The notes: a model not told the origin generated them from the sequence alone. Counted from the first letter of the stretch, positions 45,746 through 57,227 are shown. The stretch: 64,000 bases of DNA from Volvariella volvacea V23 (GCA_000349905.1 KB722737.1:1675335-1739334); one strand, 5' to 3'. Program-made: numbers and translations.

Positions 45746-46257
45746 TCAGGGTCTAGGTTGGAAGATAGGCTGTTGGAAGATAGGCTGAGAGGAAGAGCTC
45801 AAGCATAGGCAGTACGCAGGAATGAATTCGATCATCTCCATCGGGAGTAACACTTTACATAGGTCCTGTGAACCTAGTCTTGGCCATAAATACACACTTA
45901 TCTACTACCAAAAACAGAGCTAAAGGAAGCCGAGGAAGAGTTCGGGTGATAACAGAGCGAGGCGACAGCGATGTAGTAGCAATAAACTGCAAAGAATCCT
46001 CGAAAAAAGGTCGAATGCAAAGCGACAAGTGTCCAAACATATTAAATACAAAATCTCACCGTGAATGCACGGCATGACGTGGCATGGATGATATCCGGTT
46101 GTGAAGGCATCGTGACGAGCAACGTCCATAGTAAAGTAGCAATATAATAATTTTATGTCCTTGCCAGCACTTGGGTTATCAAAGAGGACTGCCTGGTGCG
46201 TTGTTTGGGGTATTCCGCACTGTTATCTATCGGGAATGATGCGACGCTTGGCTCACG
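45746..46257. other. Spacer without a recognisable gene
   Basis: About 512 bases upstream of the cysteine-hydrolase start and downstream of membrane protein B. There are only short overlapping open frames and no clear promoter element. Confidence 0.35.
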
Positions 46258-47956
46258 CTATCTGACACGTTTCTTACCTGTCACATAAAAGTTGAGGGTT
46301 GTATTCGGACTAGTTAGGGGCATTTGACATACCGCAAGAACAGGACGAGAGTAATCCTCATTATCTTGGGGCTCGGCGGTCCTTTGCAGTTTCCTGTGAA
46401 GATTGGGATCCAGTCGGTCGTCTATACTGGCCCTGGTGCGAGTTGAAGGGGAGCGGCTTGGCTTCTCGGACTGAGTGAGAAAGGGGGAAGACTTTGCGGT
46501 ATCGGATGTCCGGCGTGGATTCCCGGGCGGAGGTGTTTGCGTTGACAGAACTCGCGGCTCTGGGGTGGCCTTGTTGTAATATGAAGCCAAAAGCGGCTCA
46601 ATACTGCCGGAAGCAGAAGGGTTAATCAACCGGTCCCCTGCACTTCCGGTGCTGACGCGATTGTGATAATGTGCCAAGTGCGTAGAACTGGAGGTATGAG
46701 GGGTACGAGAGCCCGAATAGCCTTGTGCGGGAGGGGCTGTACCAGAGTATTCTGTGTAAGGGTTGAAAGGGTCATCGCCCGTGAATGGGTCATGGTTAGT
46801 AGTGTCCAAGTAGACAGAGGTTCTTGCGCCGCTTGGTAAAGAGCTTATGGTATTAACAGCAAAACCAGAGCTGGAACGGAGAGCCATCTCGGGGGTGCCG
46901 TAGCTAGATCTCCTGGAGGGATCGGGCTGGGGGGCATCGACCTCACCAGAAAGTGGTTTGTGCTGGGTACCAGGGTTGGGAGGATGGACTGGTGCTGGCT
47001 CAGGATCAGGATGCAATCTCCGCCTCCTGCGTCGTATAGCAAAGAACACCCATAAAATGATCGAGGCGGCTGTCAGGCCAACAAGAAGAAAGACACCCGC
47101 TACTGCGCCAACATTCCTGAAAAAGCTATAAACTGGAGTTGGTTAATGCCCAAGAAGAAATTACGAGGCTTACGCAGGAACGGTTGCACTAGTCTGGTCG
47201 AGACTAAGGGTTGGATTGAGCTGGATTACAGTGACAGTTACAGGTCGGCCGTCGTTTCCTGTGGTCGTTAAAGTGGACGTGAGCTCTGGAGGGGCGGATG
47301 TCGTGGTGTGCCCCGAGCTATCGGTAGTCGTGATAAAGGCAGTCGTGGAAAGGGTTGTCCTTTATATGATAGTAGCATGAGACTAGCTGTACCCTATGGA
47401 TATTTACGAGGACATACGTTAGGCTAGGTCTAAAAGAAGGTGGCGGCGGCGGAGGAGGCGGCGGGGAAGGAGATGGCGAGGGAGGCGGGGTGCTGGATGT
47501 CGTAGAGGATTCAGATGAGGTGGGGAATTCAGAAGACTCAGAGGAGGACGATTCGGTGCTGAAAGACTCAGAGGAGGACCCGGAACTTGATTCGGAGAAC
47601 GAGGACTCAGAAGACGAATGAGTGACGGAGGAGGACTCTGCAGTTGAGGACTCGGATAGTGATTCTGTGGAGGACTCGGACGGGGAGACAGAGGAAAATT
47701 CGGAGGAGGAGGACATGGTGGATGATGGCACTTGAGATGGAGAGTCGGTGAAGGATGACAGGGTCGGTGTAAGCGAGGTAGAATTGGAGGAGGACATTAA
47801 ATCGGAAGGTGAAAGAGTCGAGGCTGTGAGGAACGAAAACGGGAGGGAAAGAGACGGGGCTTGGGATGAAGGAAGAAAAGCGACCGAGGTCGATGGCGTC
47901 TCGTCGGGGACGCCATCAACCGCGACGAGGCGAGCAGCTGACGTCAATTTCTGCAA
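46258..47956 (-). CDS. Ser/Thr-rich single-pass membrane protein (B)
   Basis: Inverted relative of protein A; function unknown. The ectodomain (about 47400-47950) is Ser/Glu-rich (SSSSESSEFPTSSESSTTSS) with a poly-Pro run near 47440-47480. Next is GRPVTVTVIQLNPTLSLDQT, then a membrane segment FFRNVGAVAGVFLLVGLTAA, SIILWVFFAIRRRRRRLHPD. The cytosolic tail is Pro/Ser-rich (NHDPFTGDDPFNPYTEYSG, SIEPLLASYYNKATPEPRV, DDRLDPNLHRKLQRTAEPQD). The upstream frame has no ATG before a stop, so the first exon lies at or beyond about 47990 and is not placed. The 3' end is also uncertain: splicing after RPVLA may replace the listed stop at 46258. Confidence 0.65.
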
Positions 47957-48029
47957 ATCTGTATAACTACCCAGTCCCGTCCCTCAGGCACATTCCACCC
48001 CCGCCCACCATGCCCGTCCTTCTCCATCC

Positions 48030-49270
48030 ATGTCCGACCCCCATGTCGTCGTCGAAATGGCCCCTCCCCCGTTTCAACCTTATCAGGCAGAGTTTTTTGA
48101 AACCGACGACGGCGATATCATCTCCCACGACCCCCATCTAAACACTGACGGTAATTAGCCACATCGTAGCCTTCTTTTCCTCCTACCACTCAACCTTCTC
48201 ATTCTTCTCCAGGAGAAGCACTCTACCGCTTTCTTCTCGAGCATTCTGCCAACTATCCCCATCACGTCGTCCACATCGGTGGGACCCATAAGGAGACCAG
48301 AACTCGTCTCGTCACCAGAACGGAAAATGGTCATACAACAATCCGCACAGAAAAATACACCGTCACTATAACGGATTTTAAGTTCTCCATCGACCTCTCT
48401 TCCAATATAGTCGCAGGTCCTGTCCATTGGTCCTTGGCAGACTCTGAACCAGCTTATCGTGGTCTGATGGTTCGTCAGGTACAAACGCCTCAAGGTCGTC
48501 GTAAGGCCACCAGTGAAGAGACTGCCGCGTTCAAGGAGCGTGAACACCTACGTGCAGAACGTGGTCTACCACCCTGGGTTGATCCGGATGGTACTGACCA
48601 CCTGCTGGTCCTGCAGTCCTCTCAAACTTTGCGCCAGTGGGCAGATGAATATTGTGCTAGCAACAAACTTCTCAAAGAGTTTGTATATGAGAAGGTCCGT
48701 TTCCATGCAATATTCTCATCTTTTGTGCCATCTATACCTAAGCTCCTCTAGTTCGTGCATGGGTGGAACCTCCAGGCCCTAGAGAAGGCCATCCGTGCTG
48801 CCATCCAAGAAACTCTGTACTCGGGCAGCGTCACCGTCGATTTTAGCCTCTGCGCTAACAAAATCTGCGTTCGACCTGATAACGGCTTATCGCGTACATT
48901 ATCAAAGAAGTTTATAAAGTACCTCCTGATGTTTTTGCTCATCTATCCCTTCATCTGGCTATTCAAGCGGTTTAGCTCGCGAGGGGGTGGGCGCTGGGAG
49001 GTTTGTGGTGGTGCATATACCTTGAAGCTGGTCGAACCTGTTGGTGATGCGCCCGCAGACAGTCGAAGGATGTCTGTACGTGGTCAGCCTAGAATAGTTG
49101 ACACCGAGAGTGGGCCCGTAAAAATTACTGGCCTTCGAGAAGGCGAGTGGTTCCGCAGGTGGGAGGGCGTGATTAAAGACTGTGTCAAGGGTCGTGTGGA
49201 AAGGTACGAGCCTATGGTGGACATTTCAGAGGCTCCAGCATCTGCTCCGGGATTGTTGGACGGATACTAA
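48030..49270 (+). CDS. Tandem paralog 1 of an unrecognised basidiomycete family
   Basis: No family recognised. Three exons. The first holds MSDPHVVVEMAPPPFQPYQA, then EFFETDDGDIISHDPHLNTD. The second begins GEALYRFLLEHSANYPHHVV and contains HIGGTHKETRTRL, TVTITDFKFSIDLSS, RGLPPWVDPDG and TLRQWADEYCASNKLLKEFV. The third begins FVHGWNLQALEKAIRAAIQE, then DNGLSRTLSKKFIKYLLMFL, LIYPFIWLFKRFSSRGGGRW (one membrane segment) and EVCGGAYTLKL. It ends GLREGEWFRRWEGVIKDCVK and GLLDGY. The layout, a cytosolic-looking domain with one central hydrophobic segment, suggests an anchored membrane protein. Intron 2 here is GT-AG. Confidence 0.8.
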
Positions 49271-49387
49271 GGTACAACAGCGATACCCGCTGTGCTTCAT
49301 ACTACACCACTACTTCATGTATTTTTTCTTGGGTTTATGAGAATCTACATGTGACGGATTGCCATAGATGGTAAACAGAATTAAACA

Positions 49388-50932
49388 ATGAGTGCGCTCA
49401 CCATTCAACAAACTTTCTGCGCTACCACCACCATGACCCTACCTTCCACTTCAAAAGCAAATCCTAATGACCCACCGCCACCATTTACAGATGCCCCTGC
49501 AGAAGCGGGCTCAGCCTCTTACTCCCCTCCCCAGTTCGATGACATTGTGTTTGCACCAGGTCCTGAAGAGCGGGATCCTCCACCAGAGTTTACGCCTTAC
49601 GACGCTGAATTCTTCCTTACCGGAGAGGACGACGTGGTTTCGCATGACCCTCATCTAAACTCTGATGGTATGTGCCCCTCATATCGCAGTACCATCCCGA
49701 CTTTACACCCCGCCAATCAGGTGAAGCACTCTACCGTTTCCTTCTCTCCCAATCCCAAAACAAGCCATCATATCGATTGCGCTGCAGGGGGACGCATCAG
49801 GAGACACGAACGCGCTGGGTACGACATCATCACGACGATTCGAGGCAAGATGAATCACGACTAGAAACGACCAACGAAACTGTAACGGATTTCGATTTTT
49901 ATATTGACATTACGCAATTCTTCGATGAAAGAGGGCCTGTCCAATGGACCGTGCCGGACTCTGAGCCTGCTTATCGTGGCACAATGTGGAGGGAGGTTGA
50001 TGTAGAAGTCGGACCTATTACAACCATTTCAGCGTCTTCCGATAGCGGAGAAGACGTAGCTGTCAACCCTACCAATGGTTACGTGACCAGAAAGAGAAGG
50101 AAGGTAACCGCTGCAGAGGAGAAAGCATATAAAAAGTGGGTTGAAGAGCGGACAGCTAGGGGCTTGCCTCCCTGGGTTGGAGGAATAAATGGTTGGAGAG
50201 AAGGCATGATCGAAGATGACGAAGTTGACGTGTTGGCATCCTCCAAGACCGTCAGGCAATGGGCAGACGAGTACTGTGCAAGTCCGAAATTTCTCAAGGA
50301 GTTTGTCTATGATAAGGCAAGTCGTTTGTTACTTTATTTTGGCTAAATATTCACGAGTACTGTAGACACTCTACGGTTGGAATATGCAGCAACTTGAGAG
50401 CGCCATTCGCAGCTCCATCCTGCATCATACTATGTACTTTGGTGATCTAACTGTCGAGTTTCAAACGCGGGCCTCAAAAGTCTACATCAGACCAGACAAC
50501 CGCCTATCCAGAATGCTATCTAACAAATGGCTCAAGTTCCTCTCTATGATCCTCCTTATTTTCCCCTTCATCTGGCTCTTCAAGCGTTTCCATTCGCGTG
50601 GAGGAGGGAAATGGCAAGTTTGTGGTGGTGCTTATGCGCTGAAGCGTTGGGTTCCCCTTACGGATGAAGAATTGGAAGAATTGGAGAATTCACCCGACAG
50701 GCTATCGCACAAAGGCCAAACCAACGTTACCACGCCGTCTCGACCTACTATTGTTCATAGTTCTCGCGGCCCAAGTAAACTTGTGGGTATGAGAGAAGGC
50801 GAGTGGTTCAGGAAATGGGAAATGACGATTGTTAGGGCGGTACAACAACGCTATCAATCCTATACCCCTATATATGCGCCTACTGTCGCACCTCCAACTC
50901 TTCTACCAGTTCATAACCTCGATGGTTATTGA
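49388..50932 (+). CDS. Tandem paralog 2 of the same unrecognised family
   Basis: Direct neighbour and clear paralog of the preceding gene, 117 bases downstream on the same strand. Shared landmarks: VVSHDPHLNSD then GEALYRFLL; GTHQETRTRWVRH; SEPAYRGTMWREVD; RGLPPWVGG; TVRQWADEYCASPKFLKEFV; LYGWNMQQLESAIRSSIL; DNRLSRMLSNKWLKFLSMIL; LIFPFIWLFKRFHSRGGGKW; QVCGGAYALKRW; MREGEWFRKWEMTIV; LDGY at the end. It has a longer N terminus (Pro-rich, MSALTIQQTFCATTTMTLPS; a later ATG at about 49433 is possible) and an extra basic insert, VTRKRRKVTAAEE. Intron 2 is at the same site as in paralog 1 but begins GCAAGT. Confidence 0.8.
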
Positions 50933-51471
50933 GTTGCCTGCACACGAGCTGATTTTCTTTAATTTATGTCATGCATTTACTCTGCATTTGCTTCTCCGTT
51001 CATCTTTCTGTATTTTATGTCGACCTTCTTGGCATGCAATTTCACCAAGTTGCGGACTGTACTTTCATGCAATTCGTCCATTTTCCTTTCGCTGCGTACT
51101 GTTCTCTATCTGCTTAGAGATTTCCCAACTTTTGCTTCAAGTAGCTATGACCTGCTTTGCGAAACATGATTCTTTGGATTAGGTATATGCAAGAATATCA
51201 GATGAGTATGCAATACAAGAAAGCTAACAAAGTGAAAAGGAAAGTCAATAGGAGAAACGAAAAGAAAACAGAATAATAAACGTGTATTCCCTCTATTCCA
51301 CCGCAATATTGTTACAGTATCCCATTTGAGGACAACTAGGGTTGATCACGATTGGAAAAAGGAGTGAACGGCGCATCAACCTCAGGCTGTTGACACCAAC
51401 AATACTGTCCAGGTCCAGTCACATCACAATCACCAACTGTGCAAAACCCCTGGAACTAGTTCCTCCCACAG
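50933..51471. other. Convergent spacer, presumably 3' UTRs
   Basis: About 539 A/T-rich bases between the stops of paralog 2 (+) and the glycosyltransferase gene (-). No coding feature recognised. Confidence 0.4.
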
Positions 51472-53661
51472 TTACTGATGTCGACCGTCCACCTCGCCAT
51501 GAAACTTTTCCGACTCTGATAGTTCCTCTCCTTCCAACAGAGCGATCGCGGTTTCCATAAACCACATATGCTTTTTGATAAAGTGCACGACAATAGTTCC
51601 ACCAACTCTTTGGCCTTGGTATCGTGCAGTTCTTCCCTGGCGATGGTGCCATGCGTACTCTGGTGTCATGGGGTTACCTATAGACGGCAAGGTGATAGAA
51701 ATCAGAAGATCTTATCACACTGGTGGAAATCAAAGGATGACGTACCTTCACCCAAGCCAGACATCTCACTGCCTTCCACCAAAGCCTCTACGCTGTAGGG
51801 CAGTGATAGTTCAGGCACAGGCGGTGCATACCTCACTCCGAATGTTGAGACACTTGAAAGCGCCCATTGAGAGGGCGTCGGTGTCGTTGAACCCCCAGAA
51901 GCCTGAGAAATCCCACTGAGGAAGTTCTTGGGTTTGGGTGATAGGCTGTGTGTGACGCGAGTAGCCTCTGAGGGGAACAGGAAGCCATGCGAGTATCTGC
52001 AATGACACAGTCAGACATAATTCTGTTTTGACAGGAGAGGGCGACATACACTGTACCCCCACGAGGGTGATCGTAAATCCAGCATCGCTCGCTTGTCCAA
52101 CGAATTTGAGACGCCTGGGGGTGTAGTCTCATCCACTTGGCTGTTTGCTTATCTTCAGCGCCACGAGTTAACGTTTTTACAGTTGGATCCTTTGCAGCCC
52201 AGTCAACCAAACTCCAGCTCAGTGCATATAATTCTCCTGCCATGAACTGATGCAACCGGTTCGTCACTAGATAACCCCAGTATACCAGTGGGTCCTGGGT
52301 GATGTTGTGTGACATCAGGGCACGGGAGGCAGCCGCCTCTTTCATCGCACCCTGTGCAGTGTGTAGTTCAACACGCAGTCGTGTTTCAAGTTCGGCAAGC
52401 ATAACAAACGAGTCGTCATCGACTTTCACAACATAATCAGGTCTGACCCAAGGTTGTGGGCGTTCATTGCTGCGATCCCTTGATGCTTGCAGTGGATCAT
52501 GAGATGCGAGGGGAGGTGGTGGAGCGGATTGATTGGAATAGGATAAGGTTGGAGTGGTAAGATTGGTGTAGTAAACTGGAGGGACCCAGGCATTCAGGGA
52601 TGCCCAAGAGAAGAATGAATGTGTCTTGCCGCCATTCATGTTCTCGGCAATGGGAAGTATCACAATGTCGTTATACACTACAGAGAGTGTTATTTCATCA
52701 TTGCAACGTGTGGCTTGGAGGTGACACTCACTTTCCATTTCCAACTTGATACGCCTTTCCCAATCCTTCCGAGGTTGGCCTAATATGAAACGCACGACTG
52801 TCCGGGAAGTACCTTGGCCGCCATCTCCTTCGCCTGCTCCATTCCTGCTCCGAGGATGACTAGCCCATGTAGTGCGAACTAGCATCCTTCTCTCAACGGC
52901 CGAGTCGATAGAGAAAACACCAACGAAAACACCAGCAGGTGACAGGGTATCCAAGTTTGAAGGAGGGAAAGAGGGAAGGAAGGTCCGTGCATTGTCCGGA
53001 TGAAGGAAATGGCTTGGAGAGGCTGATAGCTGTGGAAGCTGATCGAGGGAATAGGACGCGCCTGGCACTGAGCAGTAGGCTCGCCATGGCAGGGGTTCTT
53101 TATCGGGATTGAGGATGTACATTAATAGGAGGGTCAGAAAGATGGCGAAAACGGTGAGGAAAATGAGCGTTAATACCTGCAAATTGGATAGATTAGGAGA
53201 AGATTGTGGGGCATGAAAAGAAGAGGGCGAAAACGCACAATAGTGACAGGCTGACGGGGGATGAATGGATGGCGAAGAATGCGTTTTAGACATCGTTTGA
53301 AGACCCTTGCATAGGAAGTGTCGCGTCGACGACGTCGTTGTGACGCAGACCACCAACGAGGACGACGCTCTCTCCACCAGTGACCATGGTTCCTGTAGGA
53401 GCGCAGAGACGTCGGGGTGGAGTCGGTCTCACTGTCCGAGGACGATGAAATGTGCGGGTGGGGAGGATAGAACTGCGAGCGGGACGAGGGGAGAGCGGGG
53501 GGCTGCTGGCTAGGGAGGAGCTGTTGGAAATGGTAAGTAGCAGTTGCTGGTGGGTGGTCGGAGGTGATGAGGGGGATGTCTATGGAGGGTGCGCGGGGAG
53601 TGGCATTGGAGTCGGTGCTTGACGAACTGTCGTAGTCGTCTTCAGTCGGGGAGGGGGGCAT
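51472..53661 (-). CDS. Type II membrane glycosyltransferase, GT31-like
   Basis: Probable Golgi beta-1,3-galactosyl- or N-acetylglucosaminyltransferase. The N-terminal 150 or so residues are cytosolic and disordered (MPPSPTEDDYDSSSSTDSNA), ending in a basic stretch. A signal-anchor follows (LTLIFLTVFAIFLTLLLMYI), then the lumenal domain: GVFVGVFSIDSAVERRMLVR, TTWASHP, VVRFILGQPRKDWERRIKLE, YNDIVILPIAENMNGGKTHS and a metal-binding DxD region, PDYVVKVDDDSFVMLAELET. The rest includes YWGYLVTNRLHQFMAGELYA. The C-terminal exon adds GGTIVVHFIKKHMWFMETAI and ends VDGRHQ. The start is the first ATG of the frame (53661). A TTG further upstream keeps the frame open but is unlikely to be used. Confidence 0.85.
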
Positions 53662-53748
53662 TGGACTGTGGTAACCGCTCAACCGTCAATCCTAATATTA
53701 TCTATCCACGTGCCACTACAACACCGCCATATACAATTCTACTAAATC

Positions 53749-55035
53749 TCAAAACAACCCGTTCCCGTAAACTTTCTTCCAGCTGCTGCGCACTTTAATC
53801 CGCTCCCAGTACCCCACCAGCTTCCCGTAATGACCCTCTGCGCCAGTGTACTCCTGCAGTCGCTTCACTGCCACCTCGCCGCTGTCCGCAGCGGTTGCCC
53901 CGGCTATTGCCAGCGCTCTCGTCAGCCACGCCTCGAGATGAACATCAGCAATAGACAACTGATCGCCTGCACAAGCCATTCAGGTTGCTGACCGACTGGA
54001 CATGCACTCGTGCTTACCCAACACAAGGGGGCCCACAATTTCGCTCTCCAGCGCGTTCAAGGCATCCTTCACCGCACCTTCCCAGCTGCCTCTGGATATT
54101 TGGAAGTACTCGTCGCGCTTCTTCTGGCCCGCCGCATCTAATTCTCCGGCAGGTTTTTCCGCGTCTGTCAAAACTTGAACTAGCGCATCGGCAGTTGCTT
54201 TCCTTTCGGCCCACAATGCCTTGACCTTCTCGGAAACGGTGATCTCCCCGGATTGGGCCCTGGACAAGTACGTTTCCAGGGCTTGTTGCTTCCCTCGGGC
54301 ATAATGCAGGAGGACCGGTGCACGAGCACGCAGAGACTCATCGTCCCGGGCGCTGAAGTAGAATAATCTATTAGGATCTGCTGCCTCAGAGTGAAGTAGG
54401 TTGATTATAGATGAAGTTATGGCTGCAAAAGATACGGTGGCTGGTGCCAGTGTCAGCGCGGGTGCTGTGGAGGTCGTGTGCGTCGCCGATCGGGCAGACC
54501 GTGATTTGTCCAGAAATTCGACAATGTCCTAGCCAAAGGTATAGTCGCTGCAGAAATGAAAGCATTGCTCCAGACCTTTGTGGAGGTGATTGCCTTGTAT
54601 CGACTCTCCACATCCTCGGACAGGGTCTTTTGCAGAGGGACCACGAGCGCAGGAACGGTTGCTGAGATCAACAGTTAAGGACACGGCAACGGCCATACGA
54701 CAGAGCACCCACCCTCTGGGTTGATCCTCAGGAACGATGGGTCGTAATTCTCTCCTCTGGCTGTTGGAGGGCACCTCAGCTTCCGACAGACGCACTGGAG
54801 GGTGGCATACCGAGATCCACGGGCTTGAGATCAACCTCATCGCTGCCGTATCCTTTTTCTTCTCTGCGCCTCGTCAGCCACAAAAACACCTGCGAAGTGT
54901 CGAACTCACAATGTAAGGAGGACTGGAGGGGGAGTGGATGAGCAAGCGGCAGAGATCTGCGTGAAAGCACTGACCGACGGCTGACCAGATGGAGCTCCGT
55001 GAGTAGTAGAGAACAGCCTTTGGGATGGGGGACAT
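53749..55035 (-). CDS. Glutathione S-transferase-like protein
   Basis: Joined exons give MSPIPKAVLYYSRSSIWSAV, then VLLTLEEKGYGSDEVDLKPV, DLARGENYDPSFLRINPEA and TVPALVVPLQKTLSEDVESR. This is an N-terminal thioredoxin-like GST domain with the cis-Pro of TVPAL and a Ser-rich catalytic loop (YYSRSSIW). The C-terminal helical domain reads DPNRLFYFSARDDESLRARA, TYLSRAQSGEITVSEKVKAL, VLGDQLSIADVHLEAWLTRA and ERIKVRSSWKKVYGNGLF. Several very short introns near the 5' end were placed by conservation. Substrate is unknown; stress or detoxification roles are typical. It is divergent from SGT1 with 171 bases between starts. Confidence 0.87.
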
Positions 55036-55206
55036 GGGTATGTTGGGTCGACAACACTTGATAACAAGCACTGGCACTCATCGATGCGGTAATACTCGAC
55101 ACACGTGATGCGCGTCTCGCATAGAATGTGCTCGAATATCTACAGCTGCTCTTAAAGTCCTCAATCCTCCTGCTAATCACTTCTGAATCCACCACTGCAC
55201 ACCCCG

Positions 55207-55957
55207 ATGGCCACACCAAGGTACTTTGTCGCCCACGTCCACCCACATCGTCTCACCTCCGTCGCGCAGACACGACTTTTACGAGTCAGACGAGCGGCTC
55301 ACTATATCAATTTATGAGCGCAACGCCCCTCCAGAACAAGTCGACATCAAGTTCGAACCACGGAAGGTGCGTATCCTTGCCAACTCAACTGTGCGCTCAT
55401 TGATCGCCGCGCCACACAGTTGTCGTTCCAATACAACGACAAAGTGTTGGTCCTCGATCCTCTCAAGGGCGAGATTGACCCCGAAAAGAGCGACTTCACC
55501 GTCGGCAAGCCCAAGATCGAGATCCGGCTAGTTAAGCGTCTCGCAGGGAGATGGGGAGGTTTGACCGGCGAACGTAAGCACGCTTTGCACTAATCAAGCA
55601 CGCGCGGCGCTGAGCGTCATTTCTTCGTCAGTCGCGACAGCCTCTGCTTTCCCTCCTACCACCGCTACCGCCGAAGCCAGGGCTAAGCGCAAGAACTGGG
55701 ATGGGATCACAACGGACATTCTGAGCAAAGAGAAGGACAAGACAACTGAGGAGGATCCTAATGTAGGCGGTGATGCCGCGCTCAACTCGTTCTTCCAGCA
55801 AATATACAAAGATGCAGATGAGGACACCAAGAAAGCCATGATGAAGAGCTATATGGAGAGCGGAGGCACGACGTTGAGTACCAACTGGGATGAAGTCAAG
55901 AAGGCTAGGGTGGAGGTTAAACCTCCAGAAGGCGCTGAATGGAAGAAGTGGAACTAA
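55207..55957 (+). CDS. SGT1: SGT1-type co-chaperone without TPR domain (CS + SGS)
   Basis: Hsp90 co-chaperone linked to SCF ubiquitin ligases and kinetochore assembly. The first exon is tiny (MATPR) and splices to HDFYESDERLTISIYERNAP, starting a CS domain: PEQVDIKFEPRKLSFQYNDK, VLVLDPLKGEIDPEKSDFTV, GKPKIEIRLVKRLAGRWGGL. The SGS domain follows: KRKNWDGITTDILSKEKDKT, ALNSFFQQIYKDADEDTKKA, MMKSYMESGGTTLSTNWDEV, ending PPEGAEWKKWN. The TPR domain present in yeast, plant and human SGT1 is absent, and there is no room for it before the divergent GST gene. Protein about 200 residues. Confidence 0.92.
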
Positions 55958-56063
55958 TCTGCTGTCTGTTTGTGCATGTACCTTGTCTGGTTGATCTCCA
56001 TCCACCATCATACTTTGTCAAAGTCCATCAATCGTTTGCATAACCACGTTACTTTATCTCATC

Positions 56064-56734
56064 ATGCATCGGCTCACTTTGATTGTCGCTGCTACAAAGA
56101 ATAACGGCATTGGCGCAAATGGCCAGCTCCCATGGCGCCTACCGAACGAAATGAAATACTTTGCGCGCGTCACATCCTACACCCCAGATGACGGGACAAA
56201 CGCAGTCATTATGGGGAGAAATACATGGGATAGCATCCCAACCAAGTTTCGTCCACTGCCTAATAGAGTGAATGTCGTGCTCAGCCGCAATCCAGACTTT
56301 TCGCTGTACGTAGCTAGCCAATCGTGCCGCTGAAGCACTGACCATATTGGCAATAATGTAGCGGAACCCCAAACACCTTGGTGAAGAAAAATCTGTCTGA
56401 AGCGCTGCAGGAGCTGAATAGTACCAGTACGGTACGCAAGGTGTTCGTAATTGGGGGTGCTACACTATACGGGGAAACCCTTGGACTCTCCGAGTCTCAA
56501 GACGCCACCTTTGCGGATCGTGTCCTCCTGACTCGGATTCTGTCGCCAACGTTTGATGAATGCGACACCTTTATCCCTGATTTTGTCAATGAACGTTCAA
56601 GTGATGGTCCAAAATGGGTTCGGGCTTCACATCAAGAGCTACAGGATTGGGCAGGATTTGAGGTACCAAATGGTATCCAGCAGGAGAAGGGGGTAGAGTA
56701 TGAATTCCAGATGTGGACGAGGGCATTAAAGTAG
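56064..56734 (+). CDS. DFR1: Dihydrofolate reductase
   Basis: Reduces dihydrofolate to tetrahydrofolate for thymidylate and purine synthesis. The sequence is complete: MHRLTLIVAATKNNGIGANG, QLPWRLPNEMKYFARVTSYT (acidic substrate residue in the LPNEM helix), NAVIMGRNTWDSIPTKFRPL, PNRVNVVLSRNPDF, then after one intron GTPNTLVKKNLSEALQELN, VRKVFVIGGATLYGETLGL and FADRVLLTRILSPTFDECDT. It ends EYEFQMWTRALK. About 205 residues, normal for fungi. A single intron at about 56307-56361. It is tandem 106 bases after SGT1 and converges on bL36m. Confidence 0.97.
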
Positions 56735-56809
56735 CACATAGTCTGTGTGGTCTAGGGTTTATGGACGGAGTAGAAAATAACTGGTTTAGCCTTGACACTG
56801 GATGAAGCG

Positions 56810-57079
56810 TTAGCTCAACTCGAGACACGAGGCCAGCGGACCCACCTGCTTGTGCTTGGGATTCTTTGAACATACGACATAGACTCTGCCCTTCCTGAGG
56901 ACTACGCTGCACCCGTCGCACATGACTTTGACCGACGAACGAACTTTCATTCCCCTTGACAGCTGGTGGTTGTGGGGGGTCTGCGCTGCGGGTGCATGGC
57001 GTGCGATAGAGTGCGCGGCAGGCGCTGCACGGAATCTGGAGAGCAGGGAGCGGCTAGAACCCAGAGCAATGCGCAACAT
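56810..57079 (-). CDS. RTC6: Mitochondrial large-subunit ribosomal protein bL36m
   Basis: Small zinc-ribbon protein of the mitochondrial 54S ribosomal subunit. A presequence rich in Arg, Ser and Ala ([20 protein letters not shown]) precedes the bL36 core [20 protein letters not shown], then [17 protein letters not shown]. The Cys-x2-Cys ... Cys ... His zinc ligands are all present. A short C-terminal extension, [11 protein letters not shown], follows. It is uninterrupted by introns as read. An in-frame ATG upstream (57133) would add 18 residues; I prefer 57079 because MLRIAL starts a normal presequence. Confidence 0.93.
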   Translation of the reverse strand: MLRIALGSSRSLLSRFRAAPAAHSIARHAPAAQTPHNHQLSRGMKVRSSVKVMCDGCSVVLRKGRVYVVCSKNPKHKQVGPLASCLELS

Positions 57080-57227
57080 AGCGGTCGGTGAGTTGGTGGG
57101 CAGGATGGATGCGCTTGGACAGAAAATTGACACGTGACCTCGGCCAAGGCCCTGGTTGCAAGAGGAGGGACATGCGCCCTTAAGAGCTATCTTGGATGCT
57201 GATTCTGGCTGTCACCAATCTCCCTCC

